A DNA stretch of 64,000 nucleotides from Streptomyces sp. PT12. Lineage in GTDB: Bacteria; Actinomycetota; Actinomycetes; Streptomycetales; Streptomycetaceae. Positions 45,672-53,714 of the stretch are shown here, one piece after another. The notes beneath the pieces were generated by a model, which saw nothing but the letters and a program-made list of their open reading frames with translations, made no database searches and was not told the DNA's origin. The stretch covers positions 1 to 64,000 of the forward strand of contig NZ_QEST01000184.1 of NCBI RefSeq assembly GCF_003311645.1, written 5' to 3'. The position numbers and the translations under genes are program-made. Every line of letters begins with the position of its first letter. The stretch's first letter is position 1.

Positions 45672-45946
45672 TCACAGGTGCTCGAAGGGCGGGACGATCC
45701 GCACGACGACGATCAGGTGGTCCCTGGGGGAGGCCAGGAAGGAGAACCAGCCGCCCGCCGCGTCCATACGGCGCAGGCCGCCGGTGCGCGGTCCGTTGCC
45801 GAGGTCGGTGATGTCGACGCCCGTGTCACCCAGCTCGACGAGCTGGGTGACACGGGCGTCGACATCACCGCGACAATCTCGGGCGGGATCCCGTCGATGA
45901 CGTGTGCGCTGTCCGGGTCGTACTCCCAGCGCCAGGCGTCGGTCAC
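45672..45946 (-). pseudogene. Toxin-like partner gene, frameshifted inside a palindrome
   Basis: GTG 45946 overlaps the upstream gene stop by 4 nt (GTGA) and reads VTDAWRWEYDPDSAHVIDGI, PPEIVA. In another frame it continues DARVTQLVELGDTGVDITDL, GNGPRTGGLRRMDAAGGWFS and HLIVVVRIVPPFEHL to a stop at 45672. The beta-strand-rich layout and the pairing suggest a RelE/ParE-like toxin, but I cannot confirm the family. The shift lies where a 65-bp perfect palindrome (45806-45870) begins. Confidence 0.6.
45806..45870. repeat. 65-bp perfect palindrome (32-bp arms, 1-nt centre)
   Basis: Arms 45806-45837 and 45839-45870 are exact reverse complements around A45838 (core CAGCTCG-A-CGAGCTG). It is inside the coding region of the toxin-like gene, which is unusual, since such a structure is hard to replicate. 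Confidence 0.95.
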
Positions 45947-46296
45947 CGCTGGGACGACGTGAGCACGGCGTGCGCGTCGTCCAGGATGCGGCCGATCTCG
46001 GACGCCGCCTTGCGGGCCTGCTCGGCGTCCCCCGCGGCGGCGCTGTCTTCCAGGTGCCGCAGTCGTTGGGCGAGGTGCGGTTGCCGCTGGATATGTACGT
46101 AGACCGCCCACTGGGCGACGAAGCGCCGCAGCGGTGCCAGGTCGGATCCCTCGCGCGCTTGGTCGGCTGCCTGGTCCAACTCCCGCGCGAAAGCGGGGAG
46201 GGCGACGGGCGCGATCTGGGCAACGGCCTGCCGCAACGCGGTCACGGTCGCGGGCGGTTGCGGGATGAGTGGCTGTCCCGCGGCGGAGGTGGTCAT
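45943..46296 (-). CDS. DUF6247-like protein, putative antitoxin of the cassette
   Basis: A 117-residue helical protein: TVTALRQAVAQIAPVALPAF, LAPLRRFVAQWAVYVHIQRQ, HLAQRLRHLEDSAAAGDAEQ, ASEIGRILDDAHAVL. The pattern recalls the Streptomyces DUF6247 family, from memory. ATG 46296 follows GGGAG at 6-nt spacing. The 4-nt overlap with the next gene and the size pair (117 and about 90 residues) fit a type II toxin-antitoxin operon. It lies 100 bp downstream of msrA. Confidence 0.75.
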   Translation of the reverse strand: MTTSAAGQPLIPQPPATVTALRQAVAQIAPVALPAFARELDQAADQAREGSDLAPLRRFVAQWAVYVHIQRQPHLAQRLRHLEDSAAAGDAEQARKAASEIGRILDDAHAVLTSSQR

Positions 46297-46396
46297 GGCG
46301 TCTCCCATGGGTGGGATCCTGCTCGCTGTGGGCAGCGTATCCGGCGGATACCGCCCACAGCCCTCCGAACGGGTGACGGGCGGGGGCCCCGCCCGC

Positions 46397-47059
46397 TCAG
46401 CCCTCGGCGCGCGCCACGCCCACCGGGCACGAGATGCCGGTGCCGCCAAGGCCGCAGTAGCCCGCCTTATTGCGGTCGAGGTACTGCTGGTGGTAGTCCT
46501 CCGCCGGGTAGAACGGGTGCCGGGCGGCGGGGAGGAGTTCCGTCGTGATCTGGTCGTAGCCCGACTCGGACAGGACCCCCTGGTACGCCGACCGCGAGGT
46601 CTGTGCCGCGGACTCCTGGGCGGGAGAGTGGGTGTAGATCGCCGAGCGGTACTGGGTGCCCACGTCGTTGCCCTGGCGGTAGCCCTGCGTCGGGTCGTGG
46701 GACTCCCAGAACACCTTCAGCAGGTCCGTGTAGCTCACCTTCCGCGGGTCGAACACGACCCTGACCACCTCGGTGTGGCCGGTCATGCCGGAGCAGACCT
46801 CCTCGTAGGTGGGGTTCTCCGTGGTCCCGCCCTGGTAGCCGACGAGGGTCGTCCACACGCCGGGGGTCTGCCAGAAGCGGCGCTCGGCGCCCCAGAAGCA
46901 GCCGAGGCCGAAGTCGGCGACCTCAAGGCCCTCGGGGTAGGGGCCGAGGAGGGACGTGCCGAGGACCGTGTGCGTCTCCGGGACGCGGAACGGGCGCTCC
47001 GCCCGGCCCTGGAGGGCCTCATCCGCGGTGGGAAGCCGGGTCTTGAACGCGTACAGCAT
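46397..47059 (-). CDS. msrA: Peptide-methionine (S)-S-oxide reductase MsrA
   Basis: A 220-residue repair enzyme reducing S-methionine sulfoxide. Catalytic Cys54 in [13 protein letters not shown], then [52 protein letters not shown] and the recycling-Cys end [20 protein letters not shown]. The length matches the longer actinobacterial form. The last 83 bp have a diverged second copy at 45564-45646. Confidence 0.96.
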   Translation of the reverse strand: MLYAFKTRLPTADEALQGRAERPFRVPETHTVLGTSLLGPYPEGLEVADFGLGCFWGAERRFWQTPGVWTTLVGYQGGTTENPTYEEVCSGMTGHTEVVRVVFDPRKVSYTDLLKVFWESHDPTQGYRQGNDVGTQYRSAIYTHSPAQESAAQTSRSAYQGVLSESGYDQITTELLPAARHPFYPAEDYHQQYLDRNKAGYCGLGGTGISCPVGVARAEG

Positions 47060-47094
47060 GATCGATGTGTCTCCCTCTTCTCACTGGCCGGGTC

Positions 47095-48234
47095 TCAGCG
47101 GCCCGCGATGGCCATGGCGCGATAGGCGGCGTACTCCTTGGCGGGGTCGTCGCCGTCGACCCACGGGATCGCACCGACATAACCGTCGATGGCCCGCACC
47201 TGTTCCGCCGCCTCCGGGTACCGCTCCGCGCGCACCAGGAAACACAGCAGTAGGTGGCGCACGTGCGGCTCCACCGGGTGACCGGGGCGCACGGTGTTCA
47301 CCGCGAACTGGGCCGCCTCGATGGCGTCCGCCACGACCGCGCCCTGGTAGATCGGGCTCAGCGGCAGCTCGGGCAGGTGGTCGTACACGGCGAACAGCGG
47401 CAGCGCCGCGAGCAGGCTGCCCTCGGGGGCCGCCGCCGCGGCGGCCGTGGCGAAGGCGTCGGCGTCGGCGCGCGAGCCGTGCCACTTCTCCGAGAAGTAG
47501 GGCAACGCCGCCAGGTGCGCGCCCATGTGCTGCTTGTCGCGCTCGGTCACCTTCTGCCACAGCGCCTCGAAGTCGGGCCTGCGGTAGCTGAGGCCGCGCG
47601 CGATGAACAGCTCCGTGATGTAGGGGATCGGGTCGTCGGGGCGCAGCGCCGCCGCCTCGCCGCACACCGTGCGCGCCTCCTCAAGGATGATCCTGTGGTC
47701 GGCCGACGACGGGTCCGCCATCGCCTGCCACACCAGGAACTGCGCATACACCTGCGCGCCGCCGGGGTCGTTCGGCTGCTCACCGCGCCAGCGGCGCAGC
47801 CAGCCCGCGTCGTGCCCGCCCTCGGGCTCGCCCGCCGCGCGCCAGCGGGACAGCTCCATCGCGGCGGCGCCCGCGAGCGACTGCACGCGCTGCCAGCGCA
47901 GCTCGCCCTCGTCGGTCAGCGCGAGCAGCTGCCCCGCGGGCCGCCAGTCGCGCGTGCGCCGCGCCTCCTCGAGAACGGAGACCAGCTCGTGGTCGGGCCC
48001 CGGCAGGCGCACGTCGAGCTGGTCGACGGGAACGAGCCCGCCCGAGCCCGGCTCGCTCTCCTTGGACAGCGAGAGCCCCTCGGGCGCCCCCGCCGCACCA
48101 CCACGCGCCGTGGTGGACTCGGCGGTGGCAGCGGCGCGTTCGAACTCCTCGCGCTCCCGGCGCCGACGGATCATCGGCATCACGAACACCCCGAAGAGAA
48201 CGGCCAGGGTCATCAGCAGGAACAGGGCTTCCAT
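47095..48234 (-). CDS. Membrane-anchored TPR-like protein of unknown function
   Basis: A 379-residue protein. One N-terminal helix (MEALFLLMTLAVLFGVFVMP) followed by RRRRE, a linker, and a long all-helical cytosolic part with repeat-like pairs (LVSVLEEARRTRDWRPAGQL, GAQVYAQFLVWQAMADPSSA, HMGAHLAALPYFSEKWHGSR, HVRHLLLCFLVRAERYPEAA). ATG 48234. It is 35 bp upstream of msrA on the same strand, so cotranscription is likely; the role is unknown. Confidence 0.8.
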   Translation of the reverse strand: MEALFLLMTLAVLFGVFVMPMIRRRREREEFERAAATAESTTARGGAAGAPEGLSLSKESEPGSGGLVPVDQLDVRLPGPDHELVSVLEEARRTRDWRPAGQLLALTDEGELRWQRVQSLAGAAAMELSRWRAAGEPEGGHDAGWLRRWRGEQPNDPGGAQVYAQFLVWQAMADPSSADHRIILEEARTVCGEAAALRPDDPIPYITELFIARGLSYRRPDFEALWQKVTERDKQHMGAHLAALPYFSEKWHGSRADADAFATAAAAAAPEGSLLAALPLFAVYDHLPELPLSPIYQGAVVADAIEAAQFAVNTVRPGHPVEPHVRHLLLCFLVRAERYPEAAEQVRAIDGYVGAIPWVDGDDPAKEYAAYRAMAIAGR

Positions 48235-48380
48235 GGCGTGCGGCTCCCCCTCGGGCATGCGTGTCCGGCGGTGCGGGACCGGTGCCTGACGCGTGCTTGA
48301 CGTACATGGACACCTTATGTCGCGTCCGCCGCGCACCTCGACGGCGTCGCCTCCACCGTACGGCCCACTACCGTGGACCC

Positions 48381-49535
48381 ATGAACGATCACCTCAGCGG
48401 CCAGCGTTTCGAGACCGTGGCCATCCACGCGGGGCAGGAGCCCGACCCGGTCACCGGCGCGGTCGTCCCGCCCATCCACCAGGTCTCCACGTACAAGCAG
48501 GACGGCGTCGGTGGCCTGCGCGGCGGATACGAGTACAGCCGGTCGGCGAACCCCACGAGGACCGCGCTCGAGGACAACCTCGCGGCCCTCGAGGGCGGCG
48601 GGCGCGGGCTCGCGTTCGCCTCGGGCCTGGCCGCGGAGGACTGCCTGCTGCGCACCGTGCTGTCGCCCGGCGACCACCTGGTGATCCCGAGCGACGCGTA
48701 CGGCGGCACGTTCCGCCTGATCGCCAAGGTCGTCGAACGCTGGGGCGTGAGCTGGTCGGTCGCCGACACCGGCGACCCCGCGTCCGTGCGGCAGGCGCTG
48801 CGGCCCGAGACCAGGTTGATCTGGGTCGAGACGCCGTCCAACCCCCTGCTCGGCATCACCGACATCGCCCTGATCGCCGACCTGGCGCGCACGGCGGGCG
48901 CGCGGCTCGTGGTGGACAACACCTTCGCCAGCCCCTACCTCCAGCAGCCCCTCGCGCTGGGCGCCGACGTGGTGGTGCACTCCACCACCAAGTACCTGGG
49001 CGGTCACTCGGACGTGGTGGGTGGCGCGCTCGTCACGTCGGACGCGGCGCTGGCCGAGGAGCTGGCGTTCCACCAGAACGCGATGGGCGCGGTCGCCGGG
49101 CCGTTCGACGCGTGGCTCGTGATGCGCGGCGTCAAGACCCTCGCGGTCAGGATGGACCGGCACAGCGCGAACGCCGCCCGCGTCGTCGAGGCGCTTTCGG
49201 CCCACCGGAAGGTCTCCCGCGTGTACTACCCGGGGCTGCCGTCGCACCCGGGCCACGAGACGGCGGCCAAGCAGATGCGCGACTTCGGCGGGATGGTGTC
49301 GTTCCAGGTCGTGGGCGGGGAGAGCGCGGCGGTCGAGGTGTGCAACCGCACGCGCCTCTTCACGCTGGGCGAGTCGCTCGGGGGCGTGGAATCGCTCATC
49401 GAGCACCCGGGGCGCATGACGCACGCCTCCGTGTCGGGCTCGGCCCTCGAGGTCCCCGCCGACCTGGTGCGCCTGTCCGTCGGGATCGAGGCGGTGGACG
49501 ACCTGCTCGCCGACCTCACCCAGGCGCTGGGCTGA
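48381..49535 (+). CDS. metB: Cystathionine gamma-synthase
   Basis: A 384-residue PLP enzyme joining O-succinyl- or O-acetyl-homoserine with cysteine. Blocks: FETVAIHAGQEPDPVTGAVV, YSRSANPTRTALEDNLAALE, WVETPSNPLLGITDI, VDNTFASPYLQQPL, VHSTTKYLGGHSD with the PLP-Lys near residue 203, GGVESLIEHPGRMTHAS. A cystathionine gamma-lyase function cannot be excluded by motif. ATG 48381. Its end overlaps the convergent MarR gene by 20 bp. Confidence 0.94.
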   Translation: MNDHLSGQRFETVAIHAGQEPDPVTGAVVPPIHQVSTYKQDGVGGLRGGYEYSRSANPTRTALEDNLAALEGGGRGLAFASGLAAEDCLLRTVLSPGDHLVIPSDAYGGTFRLIAKVVERWGVSWSVADTGDPASVRQALRPETRLIWVETPSNPLLGITDIALIADLARTAGARLVVDNTFASPYLQQPLALGADVVVHSTTKYLGGHSDVVGGALVTSDAALAEELAFHQNAMGAVAGPFDAWLVMRGVKTLAVRMDRHSANAARVVEALSAHRKVSRVYYPGLPSHPGHETAAKQMRDFGGMVSFQVVGGESAAVEVCNRTRLFTLGESLGGVESLIEHPGRMTHASVSGSALEVPADLVRLSVGIEAVDDLLADLTQALG

Positions 49536-50103
49536 CGGGCTCGGAGGCACCGCCGGTGTCGGCCCCGCCGGTGTCGGGGCCGCCGGTCTGGAGCCGGGTG
49601 ATCGCGCCGTTGAAGCGCGTCAGGAGCGCGCAGAAGTCGGCGCGCTCCTGTGGCGTCCAGCCCTCGGTGAGCGTCGAGATCAGCCGCCTGCGCGAGTCGC
49701 GCACCTCGGCCAGCCGCTCGCTGCCGAGCGGGGAGATCTGGAGCACCACGGCCCGTCCGTCGGCCGGGTCGGCGGCCCTTCTGACCAGGCCGGCCTCCAC
49801 GAGCGGCGCGACCTGGCGGGTCACCGTGGACGAGTCGATGCCCATGCCGCAGGCCAGCGCCTTCACGCCGGCCGGTCCCTCCTCGGCGAGTCTGCTCAGC
49901 AGCAGATAGGCGGCGCGGTCCATCGTCTCGCGGGCGGGGCCGAGGCCGCCGAGGCGGGTCTGCTCGGCCCTGCGGGCGAAGACGGCCACCTCGTGCTGGA
50001 GCGCGTCGAGCAGCGCCGCGTGCCGCGGCTGCGGCTGCGACGGCGCCGGAGGTGCCGCGGTGGGGGAGGCGGCGGGTGATGCGGTGCTTGTTTCAGGCGT
50101 CAT
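49516..50103 (-). CDS. MarR-family transcriptional regulator
   Basis: A 195-residue winged-helix repressor. Pro/Ala/Ser-rich leader of about 30 residues, then RAAYLLLSRLAEEGPAGVKA, LACGMGIDSSTVTRQVAPLV, EAGLVRRAADPADGRAVVLQ with the wing DPADGR motif, and a Gly/Asp repeat tail (TGGPDTGGADTGGA). ATG 50103. Convergent with metB, divergent from ilvA; the regulated gene is not evident. Confidence 0.92.
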   Translation of the reverse strand: MTPETSTASPAASPTAAPPAPSQPQPRHAALLDALQHEVAVFARRAEQTRLGGLGPARETMDRAAYLLLSRLAEEGPAGVKALACGMGIDSSTVTRQVAPLVEAGLVRRAADPADGRAVVLQISPLGSERLAEVRDSRRRLISTLTEGWTPQERADFCALLTRFNGAITRLQTGGPDTGGADTGGASEPVSPAPG

Positions 50104-50268
50104 GTCCGAACGTTCCGATGGCTCACGGGGGTTCACGGGGGGTGGCGCGCTGGTTGCGCCACAGCGTACGCGTAACCGCCCGGGCACGGGGCGCTCGCGT
50201 CCGGATCCCCCCGGCGTCCCCCGGCATCCCCCCGCGCTGCCGTTCCGCCAGGCTGCGACACTGGCGAC

Positions 50269-51492
50269 ATGTCCGACCCTCACCACCCCGAAGGCCCCGG
50301 CCTGGGCGACGTGCTCGCCGCGCAGAAGACGCTCACCGGCATCACGCGCGTCACGGCCGTCGAAGGCAGCCGCTACCTCGGCGACCTGGTCGGCGCCCCG
50401 GTGCACCTCAAGTGCGAGAACCTTCAGCGCACCGGCTCGTTCAAGCTCCGCGGCGCCTACACGCGCATCGCGGGGCTCGACGACGCCGAGCGCGCCAGGG
50501 GCGTCGTCGCGGCAAGCGCGGGCAACCACGCGCAGGGCGTCGCGCTCGCGGCGTCGCTGCTCGGCGTGCCGTCGACCGTGTTCATGCCCGCGGGCGCGCC
50601 GCTGCCCAAGATCGCCGCGACGCGCGAGTACGGCGCGGAGGTGCGGCTGCGCGGGCAGGTCGTGGACGAGACGCTGGCCGCGGCCGAGGAGTACGCGCGG
50701 ACCACGGGCGCGGTGCTGATACACCCCTTCGACCACCCCGACGTGGTGGCGGGCCAGGGCACGGTGGGCCTTGAGATCCTGGAGCAGTGCCCCGAGGTGC
50801 GCACGATCGTGGTCGGCATCGGCGGGGGCGGGCTCGCGGCGGGTGTCGCGGTCGCGGTCAAGGCGCTGCGGCCCGATGTCGCGGTGATCGGCGTGCAGGC
50901 GGAGGGCTCCGCGGCGTATCCGCCGTCGCTCGCGGCCGGGCGGCCCGTCGCGCTGCCCGAGGTCTCGACGATGGCGGACGGCATGAAGGTCGGGCGCCCA
51001 GGCGACGTGCCGTTCCGGATCATCGCCGACCTGGTGGACGAGGTGCGCACGGTCTCCGAGGACGCGCTCTCCGCCGCGCTGCTGCTGTGCCTTGAACGGG
51101 CCAAGCTCGTCGTGGAGCCCGCGGGGGCGAGCCCGGTGGCGGCGCTGCTCTCCGCGCCCGAGGCGTTCGACGGCCCGGTCGTCGCGGTGCTCTCAGGGGG
51201 GAACGTCGACCCCGTGGTGCTCGAACGCAGCCTGCGGCACGGCATGGCGGCCGCGGGCCGCTACCTGTCGCTGCGGCTGCGCGTGCCGGACCGCCCCGGG
51301 GTGCTCGCGGCGCTGCTCGGGGCGTTGTCAGTGGCGGATGCCAATGTGTTGGCGGTGAACCACGTCAGGACCGACCCCGGGCTCGGCGTGAGCGAGGCGG
51401 AGGTGGAGCTCCAGCTGGAGACCCAGGGGCCGCGGCACTGCGTGGAGGTGTCGGAGGCGCTGGGCGCGGCGGGGTACCGGATCCTCGGCTGA
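50269..51492 (+). CDS. ilvA: Threonine ammonia-lyase
   Basis: A 407-residue PLP enzyme converting threonine to 2-oxobutanoate and ammonia. PLP-Lys near residue 58 in RTGSFKLRGAYTRIAG; AASAGNHAQGVALAASLLG; PHPFDHPDV-like HPFDHPDVVAGQGTVGLEIL; GGGGLAAGVAVAVK; C-terminal ACT-type domain (LSLRLRVPDRPGVLAALLGA, EAEVELQLETQGPRH). A single ACT and this length suggest the short form, biosynthetic or catabolic. ATG 50269. Confidence 0.94.
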   Translation: MSDPHHPEGPGLGDVLAAQKTLTGITRVTAVEGSRYLGDLVGAPVHLKCENLQRTGSFKLRGAYTRIAGLDDAERARGVVAASAGNHAQGVALAASLLGVPSTVFMPAGAPLPKIAATREYGAEVRLRGQVVDETLAAAEEYARTTGAVLIHPFDHPDVVAGQGTVGLEILEQCPEVRTIVVGIGGGGLAAGVAVAVKALRPDVAVIGVQAEGSAAYPPSLAAGRPVALPEVSTMADGMKVGRPGDVPFRIIADLVDEVRTVSEDALSAALLLCLERAKLVVEPAGASPVAALLSAPEAFDGPVVAVLSGGNVDPVVLERSLRHGMAAAGRYLSLRLRVPDRPGVLAALLGALSVADANVLAVNHVRTDPGLGVSEAEVELQLETQGPRHCVEVSEALGAAGYRILG

Positions 51493-51573
51493 GGCGCGGG
51501 CCGACGGCGGGCCGGGGCCCGGGCTGGACGCGGGACGGGCGCGGGATGGGCGCGGGTCATCGAAAATCGCTAA

Positions 51574-51587
51574 CGCGATACATCGCG
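51574..51587. promoter_or_regulatory. Putative operator before the ABC exporter
   Basis: CGCGATACATCGCG is an inverted repeat (6-bp arms, 2-nt spacer), in a locally AT-richer stretch 51555-51600 that also holds TAGTCTATGCT, a plausible -10 region. Such sites commonly bind PadR- or TetR-type repressors of drug exporters; no regulator gene is adjacent. Confidence 0.4.
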
Positions 51588-51694
51588 ATAGTCTATGCTG
51601 GCGGCGCCGCTCCTTCGAAGGGGTGGTGTCGAGTCGCGCAGCGCGCCCGTCCGACCGACCCTTGACCGACCCCCCGACCACTCCGGGAGACCAC

Positions 51695-52696
51695 ATGCCA
51701 GGCGCCATTCACGCCGAGGGGCTGGTGAAAACCTTCGGCGACGTCCGCGCCCTGGACGGCGTCGACATCGACGTGCCCGAGGGCTCAGTGCTCGGCCTCC
51801 TCGGGCCCAACGGCGCGGGCAAGACCACCGCCGTGCGCGTCCTCACCACCCTGCTCCAGCCCGACAGCGGCCACGCCGAGGTCGCCGGCGTCGACGTCCT
51901 GTCCCGCCCGAACGAAGTGCGCCGCCTCATCGGCCTCTCGGGCCAGTTCGCGGCGGTCGACGACCTGCTCACCGGCCGGGAGAACCTTCAGATGGTCGGC
52001 CAGCTCTACCAGCTCTCCTCGCGCGACGCGAAGCGCAGGGCGAAGGAGCTGCTCGAGAGGTTCAACCTCGCGGATGCCGCCGACCGCACCGCCAAGACGT
52101 ACTCCGGCGGCATGCGGCGCAGGCTCGACCTGGCCGCCGCGCTGGTCATCAGCCCGCCCGTGATGTTCATGGACGAGCCCACCACGGGCCTCGACCCGGT
52201 CAACCGCCTCCAGCTGTGGGAGGTCATCAGGGAGCTGGTTGCCGGTGGCACCACGCTGCTGCTCACCACCCAGTACCTGGAGGAGGCCGACCACCTCGCC
52301 GACACGATCGCCGTCGTGGACCGCGGCAAGGTCATCGCCCGCGGCACGTCCGACCAGCTCAAGACGCAGACGGGCGGCGACGTCGTCGAGGTCGTCGTCC
52401 ACGACCGCGAGCGCATCGGCGAGGCCGAGGAGGTGCTGCGGCGCCTGGGCGACGGCGAGACGACGCTGGTGGCCCACACGCGCAAGCTGAGCGTTCCCGC
52501 GGCGGGCGGCGCCAAGCTGCTCGCCGAGGTCATCCGCGAGCTTGACGGGCGCGGCATCGAGATCGACGACATCGGCCTGCGCCGCCCGACCCTTGACGAC
52601 GTCTTCGTCTCCCTCACCGGGCACGCGGCCGAGGAGGAGGCGGGCGGGGCCGGGAGGTCCGCCGACGCGGTGACCGAGAAGGAGAGCGGCCAGTGA
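51695..52696 (+). CDS. DrrA-type ABC exporter ATP-binding protein
   Basis: A 333-residue ATPase: Walker A GLLGPNGAGKTTAVRVL near residue 38, Q-loop LSGQFAAVDDLLTGRENL, signature YSGGMRRRLDLAAAL, Walker B VMFMDEPTTGLDPVNR, switch His in LLTTQYLEEADHLAD. The C-terminal regulatory part (TGGDVVEVVV, RRPTLDDVFVSLTGHAAEEE) is that of the daunorubicin-resistance DrrA family. ATG 51695. Coupled to the permease by a GTGA overlap. Confidence 0.94.
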   Translation: MPGAIHAEGLVKTFGDVRALDGVDIDVPEGSVLGLLGPNGAGKTTAVRVLTTLLQPDSGHAEVAGVDVLSRPNEVRRLIGLSGQFAAVDDLLTGRENLQMVGQLYQLSSRDAKRRAKELLERFNLADAADRTAKTYSGGMRRRLDLAAALVISPPVMFMDEPTTGLDPVNRLQLWEVIRELVAGGTTLLLTTQYLEEADHLADTIAVVDRGKVIARGTSDQLKTQTGGDVVEVVVHDRERIGEAEEVLRRLGDGETTLVAHTRKLSVPAAGGAKLLAEVIRELDGRGIEIDDIGLRRPTLDDVFVSLTGHAAEEEAGGAGRSADAVTEKESGQ

Positions 52697-53565
52697 GCAT
52701 CAGCGTCAACGGCCCGGCCACCAGGCCCGCCGCCCGCCCCGGCGACGAGCGCATAAGCCTGGGGCAGGGCATCAGGGACTCGCTCGTCGTCACCCGCCGC
52801 AACCTCCTGCGGATGCTGCGGATCCCCGAGGTCGTGGTGTTCGGCCTCATCCAGCCGATCATGTTCGTGGTGCTGTTCAGCTACGTGTTCGGCGGCTCGA
52901 TCACCCTGCCAGGCGCGGGCAACGACCCCGACGCCTACCGGGCGTTCCTCATGGGCGGCATCTTCGCCCAGACGGTCACGTTCGCCACCGCGGGCTCGAG
53001 CGCGGGCATCGCCGAGGACATGCAGAAGGGCATCATCGACCGGTTCAGGTCGCTGCCCATGGCCCGAGGCGCCGTGCTGACCGGGCGCACCTTCGCCGAC
53101 CTGGTGCAGACCGCCGCCATCCTGCTGGTCCTGGCGATCGTCGCCCTCGCGGTCGGCTGGCGGATCCACGACGGGCTGCCCAAGGCGCTCGCGGCGTTCG
53201 GCATCCTGCTCCTCTTCGGGTACGCGTTCACCTGGATCGGCGCGCTGATCGGCCTCTCGGTCCGCTCGCCCGAGGCCGCGACCTCGGGCGGCCTGGTGTG
53301 GCTGTTCCCGCTGACGTTCGTCTCCAACGCGTTCGTCCCCTCCGAGAATATGCCGGGCTGGCTCCAGCCCGTCGCCGAGTGGAATCCCTTCAGCGCGACC
53401 GTGCTGGCCGTCCGCGACCTCTTCGGGAACCTCCCGCCCAACTCCCCGACGCCCGACGCCTGGCCCATGCAGCACCCGGTGCTCGCCTCGCTCATCTGGT
53501 CCGCGATCATCATCGCCGTCTTCCGCACGCTCGCCGTCCGCAAGTACAAGCGCGCCACCGCCTGA
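52693..53565 (+). CDS. DrrB-type ABC exporter permease
   Basis: A 290-residue ABC-2 permease with six helices, starting at GTG 52693. Seen: VVTRRNLLRMLRIPEVVVFG, LIQPIMFVVLFSYVFGGSIT, AEDMQKGIIDRFRSLPMARG (the family coupling helix), GLVWLFPLTFVSNAFVPSEN and MPGWLQPVAEWNPFSATVLA. With the ATPase it forms an exporter for lipophilic drugs or lipids; the substrate is unknown. Confidence 0.93.
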   Translation: MSISVNGPATRPAARPGDERISLGQGIRDSLVVTRRNLLRMLRIPEVVVFGLIQPIMFVVLFSYVFGGSITLPGAGNDPDAYRAFLMGGIFAQTVTFATAGSSAGIAEDMQKGIIDRFRSLPMARGAVLTGRTFADLVQTAAILLVLAIVALAVGWRIHDGLPKALAAFGILLLFGYAFTWIGALIGLSVRSPEAATSGGLVWLFPLTFVSNAFVPSENMPGWLQPVAEWNPFSATVLAVRDLFGNLPPNSPTPDAWPMQHPVLASLIWSAIIIAVFRTLAVRKYKRATA

Positions 53566-53588
53566 CCCCACAGGGCGCCACCGCCTCA
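53552..53588. repeat. Imperfect repeat of the permease gene end, period 23
   Basis: GCGCCACCGCCTGA (53552-53565, includes the stop) recurs as GCGCCACCGCCTCA at 53575-53588, with one change in the stop triplet. Confidence 0.75.
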
Positions 53589-53590
53589 CG

Positions 53591-53613
53591 AGCCCCCGGC
53601 TTTGCCGGGGGCT
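53591..53613 (+). terminator. Terminator of the ABC exporter operon
   Basis: Perfect 10-bp stem AGCCCCCGGC / GCCGGGGGCT with a TTT loop, followed by TGTGCTTTCC, 25 bp after the permease stop. Confidence 0.85.
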
Positions 53614-53714
53614 TGTGCTTTCCCGGCGCGGTCCGCAGGATGATGCGCCCGGATGCAACGACTCGGCCCGATTCCGCGTGATAGAGGGCGAGTTGACCAC
53701 GGAAGGGGGAAGCG

